Positions 29,041 to 38,776 of a DNA stretch of 64,000 bases are shown one piece after another. The notes under the pieces were generated by a model. The model did no database searches. It was not told where the DNA came from and saw nothing but the letters and a program-made list of their open reading frames with translations. Every line of letters begins with the position of its first letter. Positions within the stretch are counted from its first letter, which is position 1. The DNA lies in assembly GCA_963575745.1 (NCBI GenBank), contig CAUYUJ010009569.1:311953-375952 (forward strand), written 5' to 3'. The stretch comes from Prorocentrum cordatum. Lineage: Eukaryota; Sar; Dinophyceae; Prorocentrales; Prorocentraceae. Position numbers and translations under genes: made by a program.

Positions 29041-30640
29041 GAAGGAAGAGGGGATGTCATGTCTGGTCGTAATACTTGTTTCATACCTTTGCCAGATTTA
29101 TTTCGCGTCGGTATTTTCATGTTTGCGTCATCGACATCAATGAATTATAAATGCGTGTTTAGTTTCTGTAACAAACAGATAACATGTTGAAGTGAACCGG
29201 TGATTGGGCTCTGACAAGTACCAACGTAACCTGTATGTATATACACACTTATACCGGGTATCTGTTTTCGCAGTTGCACCCTTTCAAGCATGATTCTGTT
29301 GGTTCGATTAGAACATGCTCGAAGTTTGTACGGAACACATGCTGCCATGTTTGACGACGAAGATGTTTTTATTGTTGCCGGTGAAAACGACATCTCAAAA
29401 TATATAGGACAGTAAAACGCATTTACAAACATGACGAATCGAATATCTGGAGAAAAAACGCATTGCTATTACGGCAATGTGGCCCAGGCCCCCGCTGGGT
29501 GCAAGCACGAAACGAGGAATTGGGATAAAATTTTCTTTTCAGCCGCGCGCATTGCCACTAGGAGAATCAACGCAATACCAAAACCGACCCCGAAATTAAG
29601 TGAGGAGATAATTCCCGCCTTCTTCGGGGATGGCAAACAAAGGCGGGAGAAGAAACGGTCACCGCCATGTCGAAAACATTTTCGCAAAGCAAGCCTCGAG
29701 TATAAGATTGGTCGGTACCAGATCATATTCTTCTGTAATTTTGCACTAATTTCGCGGTTCCCCGCCGTGTTGAATGAAACCGCAATTGTGGAGAAATCGT
29801 CCAGTGCCGGTTATTGGTGCGGTTCGGGACCGTGTGATTTTTTTCGGGTTGTTATTGAAACGCTGAATTTGGTTATTGGAATTGGCCAGGGTTGTTATTG
29901 AGATACTTGTTACTAAAGTTGAAGAAATGGTTACAGAAACGATTTTTGGGTTATTGAGATGCTTGCAGTACTGAAGCGGTCGACGCTAAAAAACGGTAGC
30001 ATACATACATCGTCATTTGAAGGCATCAGAGTATTCTATGACCATTTGGTTCCAGTGGGCCTATCGGGTGTGAATTGAAACCATATTTCGAACATTTAAT
30101 GCAAACAAAATCCATGTTCAACGCGTCCGTGATATCTCTCGCTTCTTTTGTGTTCTCTTTGTTCCAGCTTTCTCCTTGCAATTTTTCGTGGTTCAAAGAA
30201 GCACCCAAGTAAAAGGCAAAACTATTTTGGAAAATTCGTTTTACCATTGTATGTGTTGCAAACCGTCGGCGTTGATCGCAATGGTTTCCTTGGTGTCATC
30301 TTTGAGTCGGCTGAGTGGAACTAGTATTCAACCGGCGTGCAGTTTTGGTCGCCGTGGCAATTTTCATCAGCAGCGCAACGGCAGAATGAGATCGTGTGGT
30401 CGTGTCAGCCACATGGAGCATATTACCCGTTTGCACGTCTGTTGCAGTGACATATTTCGGTACAAATTTCTTCCGTGCTAGTCATGCAGCTCTTGCTTTG
30501 ATGCGCAAGCTAAGTGGGCTCATGCTCATGCATGCTGGTGGAAGTGGTGTAAAATTTATATCAAGCACAATAGTGCACTGGACTGCCGTCTCCGGGCTTT
30601 TGTTACCGGGCAATTTGTAATAGCATTTTGCGAATTCTTT
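29041..30640. other. A/T-rich island, no recognised gene
   Basis: By eye only about 40-45% GC against a much GC-richer window. The longest ORF (29431-29901, 156 residues) has no recognised motif. GTTATTGAGAT-type short repeats lie at 29840-29965. It ends just before the pyrimidine-rich target region of the DinoSL-tagged LINE. Possibly an older insertion of foreign or different-age DNA. Confidence 0.5.
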
Positions 30641-30788
30641 ATGCTTCGCGTATCCCCACCAGCCCATCTCACAGCAGCAACTCTTGCGAAGTATGCCGAT
30701 AGTCGTGTTTTTCAGGCGTGTGTCCGCTTGGCCCCGCATATCTCCCCTGTTCCTCCTTCCTCCCGCCTCCTTGTACATCCTCCTTGTG

Positions 30789-30810
30789 GCCGTAGCCATT
30801 TTGGCTCAAG
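30789..30810 (+). other. Intact DinoSL relic at the 5' end of a LINE
   Basis: Exact 22-nt dinoflagellate spliced leader (first base G), followed by ATGCCTGG with no GT donor, so it is a spliced-on leader rather than an SL RNA gene. It marks the exact 5' end of the LINE cDNA, ~180 nt before ORF1. Confidence 0.9.
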
Positions 30811-30992
30811 ATGCCTGGTTCCCTTGGGGCCAAAACGGATACCGCTAGTCCGCGGCCTGATCTCGGAGTTTTTCGCCTTCACTGCAGGAGTTGGGCGCCT
30901 GCACCTGTTTCTGGCCTCATCCGCGGGAGTTGGGCCCCCGCTTCAGTGTGTGTTGGCCTTCACTGCGGGAGTTGGGCCCCCGCTAGCAGGTC

Positions 30993-32330
30993 ATGTCGTG
31001 GCGGTCGCGCGCCCCCTGGCACCAAGGGCGCGGAGGTCGCAAGCGTGGCTACGGCGGCGCATGGGGTCGTGAAGCCCAGCGTCGAGATACCTACTCAGTG
31101 TGCGGTGCCTGCGGGCACTGGGAGTTCGACAAGTATGGCAACTGGAGTTGCAGTAAGTGCGGTGGCTGCTATCTCGACGTCGGTGAGCCTGCTGCTAAGG
31201 ACGCTGGTGGCCGTGATGCTGCTGGCGATTTCGAGTGGCTGGCGGCCAAGTGCCCGCACTTGGCAGGGGCGCTCGGGGAGCTTGGCGCGGCGGCCGCGGC
31301 GGAGCCGCGCGCGCCACCTGCTCCCCCGCCTGAACCTGCCACTGAGAACGAGATGGAGAAGCTCGTGGCTGCGAAGCGTACTGCCTTGGCGAAGGAGGTC
31401 GAGGTGCAGTCGCGAGCTGAACGGATTGCTCAGGGCGACGTGGAAGCTCGGCTGGCGGCCGTGGTTCGCCATCGGGAAGCTCTTCATGCTGCTGAGACGC
31501 ATCATCGTGAGGCGCTGCAGGTGCTGCATGCCAAACAGGTCCTGCTGCGTGAGGCTGCGTTGGCGAAGGATGGCTTCGTGGAGGCAGACTTCCGACGCCT
31601 ACAGCGTGAAGGGGAGGACCGTGTTCGAGGCGAGGCCGCTCGCGCTCTGTACGAAGCGCAGGCGGCTATGGCGGCTGGCGCGGCGCGTGGCGCTGGTGCC
31701 GCTGGCGGCGCTGGGGTTGCTCCTGGCGGTGGCGCTGGCGGCGCGGCTGGCGCTCCTCCTGTCGCAGGCGGCGGCGGTCGAGTGGGCGCCGCGCCTGCTG
31801 CCCCCGTGGGTGCCCGTGCCGCTGGCATGGATGGCGGCGTGGCGGCTGGTGCGGGTGCTCCGCAGGCGGTGCTTCAGCCTCCTAATCTTGCTCAGCTTGA
31901 TGAAGAGGGTCTGGCGCGTTGGTGCGCGGAGCATCGTCAGCGGCTGGAGTTCTGGCAGGAGCTCCAGCGTATCTACGTCGGCGCGGTCAAGGAGGACGAT
32001 GCCGATTCCGAGATGGCTTCAGAGTATGGCGATGCTCAGCGTGATGAGTTGGAGTCTCTGCGCAAGCGGGCACGTGAAGGGCCCCTCGAAGCTACACAGC
32101 AAGATCGTATGGAGAAGCTCTTGGTCAAGTCCGCCAATTGCAAAGCGGTCAAGCGGCTGCGCACCATCCGCGAGGACACGGCCTCGAGTTTCGGCAGAGT
32201 GCTTCAGCAGGCGGTCCCTGCTGGCGGCGTGGCCCAAGTTCCTGTCCCTGCAGATGGAGTCGACGACGGACTACGTGAGGCGGCGGCGGCTGCTGATGGC
32301 GGGGCCTCTGTTGCGCAAGCTCGTTTTTAA
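30993..32330 (+). CDS. LINE ORF1 protein with zinc ribbon
   Basis: 445 residues from ATG 30993. The basic N-terminus (MSWRSRAPWHQGRGGRKRGY) is followed by a zinc ribbon, CGACGHWEFDKYGNWSCSKC (about residues 37-56; C-x2-C ... C-x2-C). A long Ala/Glu-rich helical region, probably coiled coil, covers about residues 100-220, then a Gly/Ala-rich low-complexity linker, then a second helical region (EEGLARWCAEHRQRLEFWQE). ORF1 proteins of LINEs bind element RNA and chaperone it. The end overlaps the likely ORF2 ATG at 32254 in another frame. The reading frame is intact. Confidence 0.8.
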   Translation: MSWRSRAPWHQGRGGRKRGYGGAWGREAQRRDTYSVCGACGHWEFDKYGNWSCSKCGGCYLDVGEPAAKDAGGRDAAGDFEWLAAKCPHLAGALGELGAAAAAEPRAPPAPPPEPATENEMEKLVAAKRTALAKEVEVQSRAERIAQGDVEARLAAVVRHREALHAAETHHREALQVLHAKQVLLREAALAKDGFVEADFRRLQREGEDRVRGEAARALYEAQAAMAAGAARGAGAAGGAGVAPGGGAGGAAGAPPVAGGGGRVGAAPAAPVGARAAGMDGGVAAGAGAPQAVLQPPNLAQLDEEGLARWCAEHRQRLEFWQELQRIYVGAVKEDDADSEMASEYGDAQRDELESLRKRAREGPLEATQQDRMEKLLVKSANCKAVKRLRTIREDTASSFGRVLQQAVPAGGVAQVPVPADGVDDGLREAAAAADGGASVAQARF

Positions 32331-32935
32331 CGGGCACACTGGTGGTCACGAGGCGGCCACCAGTATCGACTTCTTTTTTTGTAATATCACCTCGTGGAAC
32401 GAGGTTGCAGTCTCGTTCGCCTCCAGCGTGCGAGCCAGCTGTGACGGTTTCTTCTTTGCCGAGCATCACCTGGACTGTGATCGGGTGAAACTGGCGAAGA
32501 GGCGAGCGCACCAGCTGAAATGGCGACCCCATTTCATTCCTGCCACGCCCTCCCCAGGGGGTGGAACCCATGGTGGGGTGGGGGCCGTTGTGTCTCGGGG
32601 ATTGTCGTTTCAACGTTTTTTGCATTTAGACGGTCTCGTGCAGGACCATGGCTCTGGAAGCCATTTGATGTTTCTTGAGTTACGCACCAAAAAAGCGGTG
32701 ATCGTTGTGGGCGTTGTTTATTTGGTGTCCGGCCTGGGAGTCTGTGGAGAGAATGTCAACAGATTGCGAGGTGTCTCTGAGTTTCTGGGAACGTTGGCGC
32801 TTCCGTGGATTCTGATGGGCGATTTCAATGTCTCAGCTGGTGATCTCGATCTTTCGGGCTTCCCACGACTTGCGCGAGGGCGAGTGCTGGTCCCGTCACT
32901 GGTGGAGTTCACCTGCACTCGATTACGTGGTCGCT
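32254..32935 (+). CDS. LINE ORF2 N-terminal part: APE-type endonuclease
   Basis: From ATG 32254 (MESTTDYVRR), overlapping ORF1 by 77 nt. Endonuclease motifs: FFFCNITSWNEV (FxxWN), DGFFFAEHHLD (catalytic Glu) and PWILMGDFNVS (GDFN). The remaining motifs (ALDYVVAS and THACLKVS, replacing SDH) are in the next frame, starting about 32915, so a frame change lies between 32850 and 32915. It would nick target DNA to prime reverse transcription. The frame break probably inactivates this copy. Confidence 0.8.
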
Positions 32936-35900
32936 TCGGAGGATATTGCCAGCTACGCGCGAGTATCTAAGTATACACCGTCACCATTTAAGACACATGC
33001 GTGTTTGAAGGTTTCGTTGGACCATGGGGCGGTTGAACAAACGATGTGGAAGCGTGTCAAACCTTCTTTTCCTGATTGTGCTGGTCCTGATTTACCCTGG
33101 GAAGTTTTGTTAACGCAGGTGTCAGACGATGGTGACTTGGAGGTTCCGTTTTATTTTGAAGATAATTTCTTACCCCATGTTCATGATCATCTTTCTCCTG
33201 CTCTCTCTCGTCAGTACCGTATTTGGAGCCGATCTACCGAGTTGATGTTTCTCTCTCGCGCTTGTGCGATGCAGTTGTTGCCTTGCGAGAGTAGTGTGCG
33301 TGGAGGTTACCCGAGTTTTCGACGGGCCAAGATTGGACGTAGAGGTTTCTGTGGTCAGAGTTTCCAGTCCCCTACGCTGTGTTTCTGGGCTCATGTTTTT
33401 CAGACCTTGTGGGAGTTTCGTCCGTGTAAGGCTCGGAAGTCTTGGGGTAATATGCATTGGGCTGGTCGTGTGTTGCTCGTTTTGTCGGGTCAAGTCCACG
33501 CGCATTGCCTCCCTGGGCTTGTGCACCCTGTCGAGTGGTGGATAGCTCAGCTGGCCGCCGTCCCGTCGTCGGTCGATGGGCTGAATCTTCCCAGTGATGC
33601 GGTCGCTCACGCGGTCGGCCAGGCTTGGAATGATGCTCGCGCTCTGTATAAGGAGAATATGAAGCAGTGGCTTCTTAAGGCCTTGCCGCGCGGCGCCAAG
33701 AGGGTTCACTCTTGGCTCAACTATGATCAGGGGGCTGACCTCGAGTATTTGGTTACTCCCTCGGAGGTGAAGCAATTGCCTGAGGAAATGATGCAGTATC
33801 GGCGGGATTTTTGGAGCGCGTTTTGGACTGCTCCTTGGGAGCAGCGTGAGGCCCTCTCGGGAGTTTTGGATGTGGTTCGCCGTATGGCTCTGGCGGCCGT
33901 TGGTGACCTTGAGCCGTTGACCCCCTGCGCGGTGTCCCGAGCTGACACTGCTGTGGGCATTGACTGTTGGCCTCCGCGGATTTTGGCGCCCCTCCCTGGG
34001 GCTGCTGTTGGGGCCTACGCGGATCTCCTCAATCAGTGCGAAGCTCGTATGATGTGGCCCACGCAGGTGATGATGGGCATCATCGCTCTGTTACCTAAGG
34101 CGGCTGATGCGGAACGCCCTGTTTGCAAATGCCCGTCGTTGTATAGGGTGTATTGTCGGGCGCGTGGCCGTGACATTGATGAGTGGTCTCGGGAGCGTGA
34201 GAACTTTTGGGATACCGCGGTCAGGGGCTCTTCGGCGTTGCAGGCCGCGTTGTTGCGAGAGATCGGCCATGAGACTGCTAGATATCTTGGGGGGCTTTCG
34301 GTTGGGCTGTATTTGGACCTCAGTAAGTTTTTTGATACGGTGGACCCTCTCCGCCTGGCTGGATTCGCCTTGCAGATGTCTTATCCCGTTCATTTGCTGT
34401 ATTTAGGTATTTTGATGCATGAGGCCCCGCGTATTTTGGAGGTCAACGGCTTAGTGTCCGACGTGATGCCCACTGGTCGTGGGGTGCTTCCTGGGTGTGT
34501 GCAGTCTATGCCTTGGGTGAAAATCTACTTGTATGATCTGTTGGATTTCGCACACGCCCAGTATTTTCCTGTTGTCACTCTGGCGTACGTTGATGACATT
34601 ACCCAGACGCAGCAGGGTTCTTGGAGTGAGATTGTCTCGCGCATCGTGCCAGCCGCAGTTCATTTGTGTCATCAGCTTGAGCAAGCTGGCACTACTATTT
34701 CCAGTAAGAGTGCTTTCGTGTGTTCGGATCGAGCTTTGCAAGAACATCTTGAGGGTTGCTTCCGCGCTGCACAGCTTCCTATTCGTGTTGGGGAGGCGGT
34801 GCGCGACCTGGGGGTCATGACTACTGCAGGGCGTCGACGTTGTGTGAGTAAGTTGAGACAGCGACGTGCCGTTGCGTATAAGAAAGCTGCGAAAGTGAGG
34901 TGTCTGACTCGTTTAGTCGGCAGAGCTAGGAAGCTCTATAAACCTGCGGTGTTGGCGGTTGGATCCTGGGGCCATGAAGTTTTGGGTCTTTCGCCGTCGC
35001 AGGTCCAAAGCATGAGGAGTCAGGCCGCTACGTGTTCTGGTTGGTGGAGTCCTGGGTCCTGTGCGACTACCGTTCTGAGTTTGGTTAGCCCTGCTAAGGA
35101 TGACCCCCAGTTTAGGTTGCGGTACGAACAACTCAATGCCTTTGCGTCAGCGTGGAGGGGGATGGAACATAAACAACATATGCGTGTGGCCCGTGTGTGG
35201 AAGCAGGTGTTGGCTAAATTCGAGTGCACTCAGTACCGTTGGCAAGTCGTGCGAGGTCCGATTGCGGCTACGCTTGCGGTGCTACTTGATTTGCGATGGG
35301 ATCTTGTCTCTCCAGTCTGCTGGCGTGTTGGTACAGTTACATTGCGGGTGACTGATGCAGATTTCCCTGCCCATCTTTGGGACCTTTTGTTTGATGCATG
35401 CCAGTCGCTCTCGTGGCAAGCGGCAGCGGGTCATTATATGGATACAGGGGTGGAAGGAGGAGTAGATTTTACTGTGTTGTATCGTATGCTACGTCATCAG
35501 GAAAGGAATGGTGAGGCGGAGGCTGCAGGAATGGTACGTAATCTTGTCGCTGGTGGCTACTGGACGGAGTCCAGAGTTTACGACGCGGGATGCCGCTCGA
35601 GTTCAGGTGGAACCTGTGCACGTTGCGGGGCCTCAGCAGAGACCCCCTTCCATCGTTTTTGGGACTGCTCCTGCAATCGGCTTGTGCCTGATGCGGTCTT
35701 GGATCGCACCGATTGTTTGCGCGATCGGGTTTTAGCGGAGCCTGAGCTTTCGTGTTTGTGGTTTCGAGGCTTGGTCCCGAAGGCTCTCACGTGCGGCCAT
35801 TTGCCTCCGCCTGTTTCGCAGGTGTGGGAGTGGGGCCGACTGATCGGAGGAGGTGTGATCGATGGAGGAGTGTGGGGAATAGATGGATCTGGGGGGAAGT

Positions 35901-36550
35901 TCACTAAGGACTGGCGGCTTCGCCGCTGTGGCTGGGCGTGTGTCCACTTAGGTTCATCTGGCCTCTTCGACTCCCTCCTCATGGGCACCCTCCCTACCAA
36001 GAAGCAGTCCTCTCCTCGTGCGGAGTTGTTTGCTCTCATAATGCTGGCACGTCGTACTACGGGGCACTGTCGTGTGTACTGTGATTATTTGCGGGTTGTT
36101 CAAGGGTCACGTCGCCCATTATGTGACAAACGTGGGTCTTCGATGCTGGATCTGTGGGTGCAATTTCATGATGTTATGTTCGCTGGAGGGGGATCTATCC
36201 AAGTGTTGTGGACGAAATCGCATTCGACCCAGGCCCAACGCCAAAATATGTTTATGAGTGATGTAGAAGTGTATTTGAACCAGGCTGCTGATTTCTTTGC
36301 CGATGCTGCTGCTGCCAGGGCCCAGATCTCCGAGGATTTAGTTGACCGAACCCGTCGGGCCGACAAACTTGCGTTTGATGTGTTGTCGCGGATGTTGGCG
36401 GTCCAGCGTGAGGTGCTTTTCTCGGGAGGTCGAGAGACTTCTGAACGGGTTCCCAGGCGGCAGCGCGGACAGCAGAGAGATCATTTTTTTATTCCGGCCG
36501 GTGACGCTCGTTACCCGGGAGGGGGGAGGGGGGTCGTGCCTCCCGGGTAG
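32828..36550 (+). CDS. LINE ORF2 main part: endonuclease end, RT, zinc motif, RNase H
   Basis: A long open frame. The endonuclease end (PALDYVVASEDIASY) is followed by the RT with GLYLDLSKFFDTVDPL (first Asp), PTGRGVLPGCVQSMPW and VTLAYVDDITQT (YVDD near 34590). A Cys/His motif CARCGASAETPFHRFWDC lies at about 35617-35670. RNase H follows: GIDGSGGKF (about 35878), PRAELFAL, RVYCDYLRV, LWTKSHS and NQAADFFADAAA, giving the D-E-D-H-D set. The order EN-RT-Zn-RNH is that of the I/R1 superfamily. Catalytic residues look intact. The frame ends at 36550 inside an inserted inverted-repeat element, so the ending is artificial. Confidence 0.9.
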   Translation: MSQLVISIFRASHDLREGECWSRHWWSSPALDYVVASEDIASYARVSKYTPSPFKTHACLKVSLDHGAVEQTMWKRVKPSFPDCAGPDLPWEVLLTQVSDDGDLEVPFYFEDNFLPHVHDHLSPALSRQYRIWSRSTELMFLSRACAMQLLPCESSVRGGYPSFRRAKIGRRGFCGQSFQSPTLCFWAHVFQTLWEFRPCKARKSWGNMHWAGRVLLVLSGQVHAHCLPGLVHPVEWWIAQLAAVPSSVDGLNLPSDAVAHAVGQAWNDARALYKENMKQWLLKALPRGAKRVHSWLNYDQGADLEYLVTPSEVKQLPEEMMQYRRDFWSAFWTAPWEQREALSGVLDVVRRMALAAVGDLEPLTPCAVSRADTAVGIDCWPPRILAPLPGAAVGAYADLLNQCEARMMWPTQVMMGIIALLPKAADAERPVCKCPSLYRVYCRARGRDIDEWSRERENFWDTAVRGSSALQAALLREIGHETARYLGGLSVGLYLDLSKFFDTVDPLRLAGFALQMSYPVHLLYLGILMHEAPRILEVNGLVSDVMPTGRGVLPGCVQSMPWVKIYLYDLLDFAHAQYFPVVTLAYVDDITQTQQGSWSEIVSRIVPAAVHLCHQLEQAGTTISSKSAFVCSDRALQEHLEGCFRAAQLPIRVGEAVRDLGVMTTAGRRRCVSKLRQRRAVAYKKAAKVRCLTRLVGRARKLYKPAVLAVGSWGHEVLGLSPSQVQSMRSQAATCSGWWSPGSCATTVLSLVSPAKDDPQFRLRYEQLNAFASAWRGMEHKQHMRVARVWKQVLAKFECTQYRWQVVRGPIAATLAVLLDLRWDLVSPVCWRVGTVTLRVTDADFPAHLWDLLFDACQSLSWQAAAGHYMDTGVEGGVDFTVLYRMLRHQERNGEAEAAGMVRNLVAGGYWTESRVYDAGCRSSSGGTCARCGASAETPFHRFWDCSCNRLVPDAVLDRTDCLRDRVLAEPELSCLWFRGLVPKALTCGHLPPPVSQVWEWGRLIGGGVIDGGVWGIDGSGGKFTKDWRLRRCGWACVHLGSSGLFDSLLMGTLPTKKQSSPRAELFALIMLARRTTGHCRVYCDYLRVVQGSRRPLCDKRGSSMLDLWVQFHDVMFAGGGSIQVLWTKSHSTQAQRQNMFMSDVEVYLNQAADFFADAAAARAQISEDLVDRTRRADKLAFDVLSRMLAVQREVLFSGGRETSERVPRRQRGQQRDHFFIPAGDARYPGGGRGVVPPG

Positions 36551-36779
36551 CGGTAACGCTTGGGCTGGGCGGGGTATGGCGAAGCAGGGGCGCTCTGCGA
36601 TCGCCATAGTATGCGCGCGAGCAGCACTCTCTGCCTGAGAGCACCACAGTGGCTTGCGATTCGAGTACAAGCGCAAAGCCCGCCGCGTCCTGATCGACGA
36701 GCGACGAGCGACGAGGTCGACGACGACGACGACGACGTTTGCCGCCTGTTTCGGCTCCGGAGGCCGTTTTCGGGCGCCG

Positions 36780-36825
<46 letters not shown>

Positions 36826-37053
36826 TTCGAGTACAAGCGCAAAGCCCGCTCGCGCATGCGAGCGCCGCAATGGCCTGCGAGCGCCCACAGTGCGCCTGCG
36901 ACCACCACACCACAGTGCGCATGCCTTCGGGCACCAGCATGTTGGAGGGGAAGACCGAGACCCCCCCCGCGCACGAGCGTTACCGTTACGGGGGGGGGGG
37001 GAGAGGCCCGGGTAATGAGCGTTACCCCCCAGAGGATAAAAAAAAACAATCTC
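36477..37053. mobile_element. 577-bp inverted-repeat (MITE/foldback) element inside LINE
   Basis: Imperfect terminal inverted repeats of ~80 bp. The left end runs GAGATCATTTTTTTATT, then GGTGACGCTCGTTACCCGGG (36500-36519) and GCGGTAACGCT (36550-36560). The right end carries CCCGGGTAATGAGCGTTACC (37007-37026), GCGTTACCGTTAC (36978-36989) and ends CAATCTC (37053). Flanks CGGACAG/CGGACCAG may be a target duplication. Inside are a (GAC)n array and a 27-bp direct repeat (CGATTCGAGTACAAGCGCAA, at 36658 and 36823). No transposase is present. Confidence 0.75.
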
Positions 37054-37055
37054 GG

Positions 37056-37547
37056 ACCAGTTGCGCTGTGAGGTTATGTCGCTTGCGCGATAGCGGTCAC
37101 TCTCCTGAGGTGCGTTTGGCGTCTCTCAAGTGTTCTCGGTGTACTCGGGGCTTCCCTCTGAAAGGCAAGCTGGCGGATTGTTGGCCTGATCCCTGCAAGC
37201 CTCGCTGCGAACTGCAGCAGCGGATTCAGTGGCTTCCTCCTCGCGTCGCCCAGGCATCAAGGGTGGAAGATCCGCCGCTTGATGATTTTGCTGCTGTTCA
37301 GGGGTGTGGAACACCCTTGGACCACCCAATGTCGGAGTTTTGTTCGCCCACGCATCGGTTGGCCGTGTATCGAGGAGTTTTGTATTGCGAGGTATGTGGT
37401 GGTTTTTGCACAGTGAACCCCCCTCGCATTCTGAGCAGGGCTTGTGATCGGCCCTCGTCCACTGGGAAGGAGGTTTTGTCGAGGATTTCCCGCGGGCTTC
37501 CCCCGAAGTCAGGCACCAGTTTCCCTGATGTGCGAGATTGTGTTTAA
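37056..37547 (+). CDS. LINE ORF2 C-terminal Cys-rich segment (displaced)
   Basis: One frame, open to a stop at 37545-37547, reads ASLKCSRCTRGFPLKG, then SEFCSPTHRLAVYRGVLYCE, VCGGFCTVNPPRILSRACD and EVLSRISRGLPPKS. This HxLxxxxGVhYCxxCGxF...LxxxC...LxRhxxGxPP pattern is a zinc-binding C-terminus seen in dinoflagellate LINE proteins. It is the natural continuation of ORF2 beyond the inserted inverted-repeat element. Exact rejoining was not resolved. Confidence 0.6.
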   Translation, partial: TSCAVRLCRLRDSGHSPEVRLASLKCSRCTRGFPLKGKLADCWPDPCKPRCELQQRIQWLPPRVAQASRVEDPPLDDFAAVQGCGTPLDHPMSEFCSPTHRLAVYRGVLYCEVCGGFCTVNPPRILSRACDRPSSTGKEVLSRISRGLPPKSGTSFPDVRDCV

Positions 37548-37584
37548 GCGACCTCCCTAGAGGAGGATGACGCTTCATATAGAA

Positions 37585-37625
37585 TTTGAGGCTCCTCCTC
37601 CTCCTCATCCTCCTCCCCCTTCTCC
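37585..37625. repeat. TCC array at LINE 3' border
   Basis: GGCTCCTCCTCCTCCTCATC and following pyrimidine repeats directly after the LINE. Confidence 0.8.
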
Positions 37626-38082
37626 AGGAGGCCCGGCGCCGCGCGCGGGGGCCCCGCTCTGGTGCGGATCTCCCACGGGGTTGGCGCCAGCGATCTCGGG
37701 GCGGGCGGCCTTGGCGGAGGCGGGAGGGACGGACCGCGGAGAGGCGGGCACCGCCTGGGCGTAAGTCGGGCATGCCCCTCTACAGGAGGAACATTCAAGA
37801 GTGGACCGTTGGGGACCCCCATGGAGCCATTCTGGGGCCCTCTTGGGGCCATTTCGGGAGTGTTCTGGCACTTGGACCTCAATCAACTCCATGAGGCCTA
37901 AACTGCCTGGGAAAGGTAATGCAATTTTGTTCGTCGACTTGTTTGCGTTTTTTTGTGTTGTGTTCGGCTTCCGGGGATCGGTTTCGGGCCCCAGGACCGT
38001 CGAAAACGATTTCTGGAATGAAAAACTACCCTTAGGGCAGTCCCTCGGACGATTTGTCGGCACCACCTGCAAAAGTTGCATT
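37626..38082. other. Spacer, no gene recognised
   Basis: GC-rich, with a short CCTCTTGG-like piece at about 37820-37870. Confidence 0.45.
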
Positions 38083-38255
38083 ACAGTGGAGACCCATGCC
38101 AAGAAACACCCTGCTTGTCTCCAGGGTGCCCTGGGTTTCTTGGATTTCGCTGGTTCTCCTATGGAAAGCGTGGCGCCCCCACGCCGCCACACATCAATGG
38201 GCGTCCAAGGGTCGCAGGGTTGGATTTCCGGTGGAAGGTTTCTTGTGGACTGGCC
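38083..38255 (+). repeat. Dispersed ~170-bp repeat, copy 2
   Basis: Partner of 20495-20665. The copies differ mainly in a short middle segment. Confidence 0.75.
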
Positions 38256-38599
38256 CACGCCGTAGTCTGGTGATGATTTTTCGTGCTCTTTTGTGTCTGT
38301 TTGACAATATTGAGAATGCTTTCTTTGGCTTCAAAGAATCCGCCTGTAGGAGGACACTTGCCCGACCTAAGCCCAGGCATGGATCGGTTCGAGCCCTCCA
38401 ATTCGACTTCGAAGGCGATTCGACTTTCGACTTTCGACCTCGGCCTCGACTCCCGACTCGAGTCGATCTCGGATCCCGACTCGGACTCCGATTCCCCACT
38501 GGAGGCCCACCAGCCTGCCGATCTCGGCCGAGGCGACTTCTCAGGCCACGGCTGCCGATTTCCGCCGATCCGAGTCATTTCGATCGCCGTTCAGGCGAT
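38256..38599. other. Spacer with GACTC/TCGAC-rich short repeats, no gene
   Basis: CGACTTCGA/CGACTCGG short motifs at 38405-38490. No gene seen. Confidence 0.45.
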
Positions 38600-38776
38600 C
38601 GCAAACATGGATCAGGGGGGTGTGGATTAGCGACGGCTCCCGTTTCCGTGGGAAATCGCGGATATCCGCCGCCGAGCATGGCGGGGCATTGGCCGCATTT
38701 TGGGGAGGGCCCCTCCCCCCATCCATGGATTTGGCGACCGCGCGCCAAATCCATGGATCGCTAATCCATGTTTGCG
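38600..38776. mobile_element. 177-bp MITE/foldback element
   Basis: Perfect 13-bp terminal inverted repeats (CGCAAACATGGAT at 38600-38612, ATCCATGTTTGCG at 38764-38776), a sub-terminal pair (GGATTAGCGA / ATCGCTAATCC) and an internal hairpin with 16-bp perfect arms (ATCCATGGATTTGGCG at 38721-38736, complement at 38743-38758). Confidence 0.75.

Larger units (their letters stand above)
30789..37590 (+). mobile_element. DinoSL-tagged full-length LINE, interrupted near its 3' end
   Basis: From DinoSL at 30789: a ~180-bp leader with GGAGTTGGGC(G/C)CC repeats, ORF1 (30993-32330), ORF2 with endonuclease, RT, zinc motif and RNase H (32254-36550), and a C-terminal Cys-rich segment after an inserted 577-bp element. 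It is bordered on both sides by TCC-rich sequence (about 30745-30788 and 37590-37625), suggesting insertion into a TCC array. Confidence 0.85.

Noticed and set aside
36654-37547. 297-residue ORF as an independent gene
   Set aside because: Its first half is the inverted-repeat element with a GAC array; only the second half looks coding, as the LINE C-terminus.
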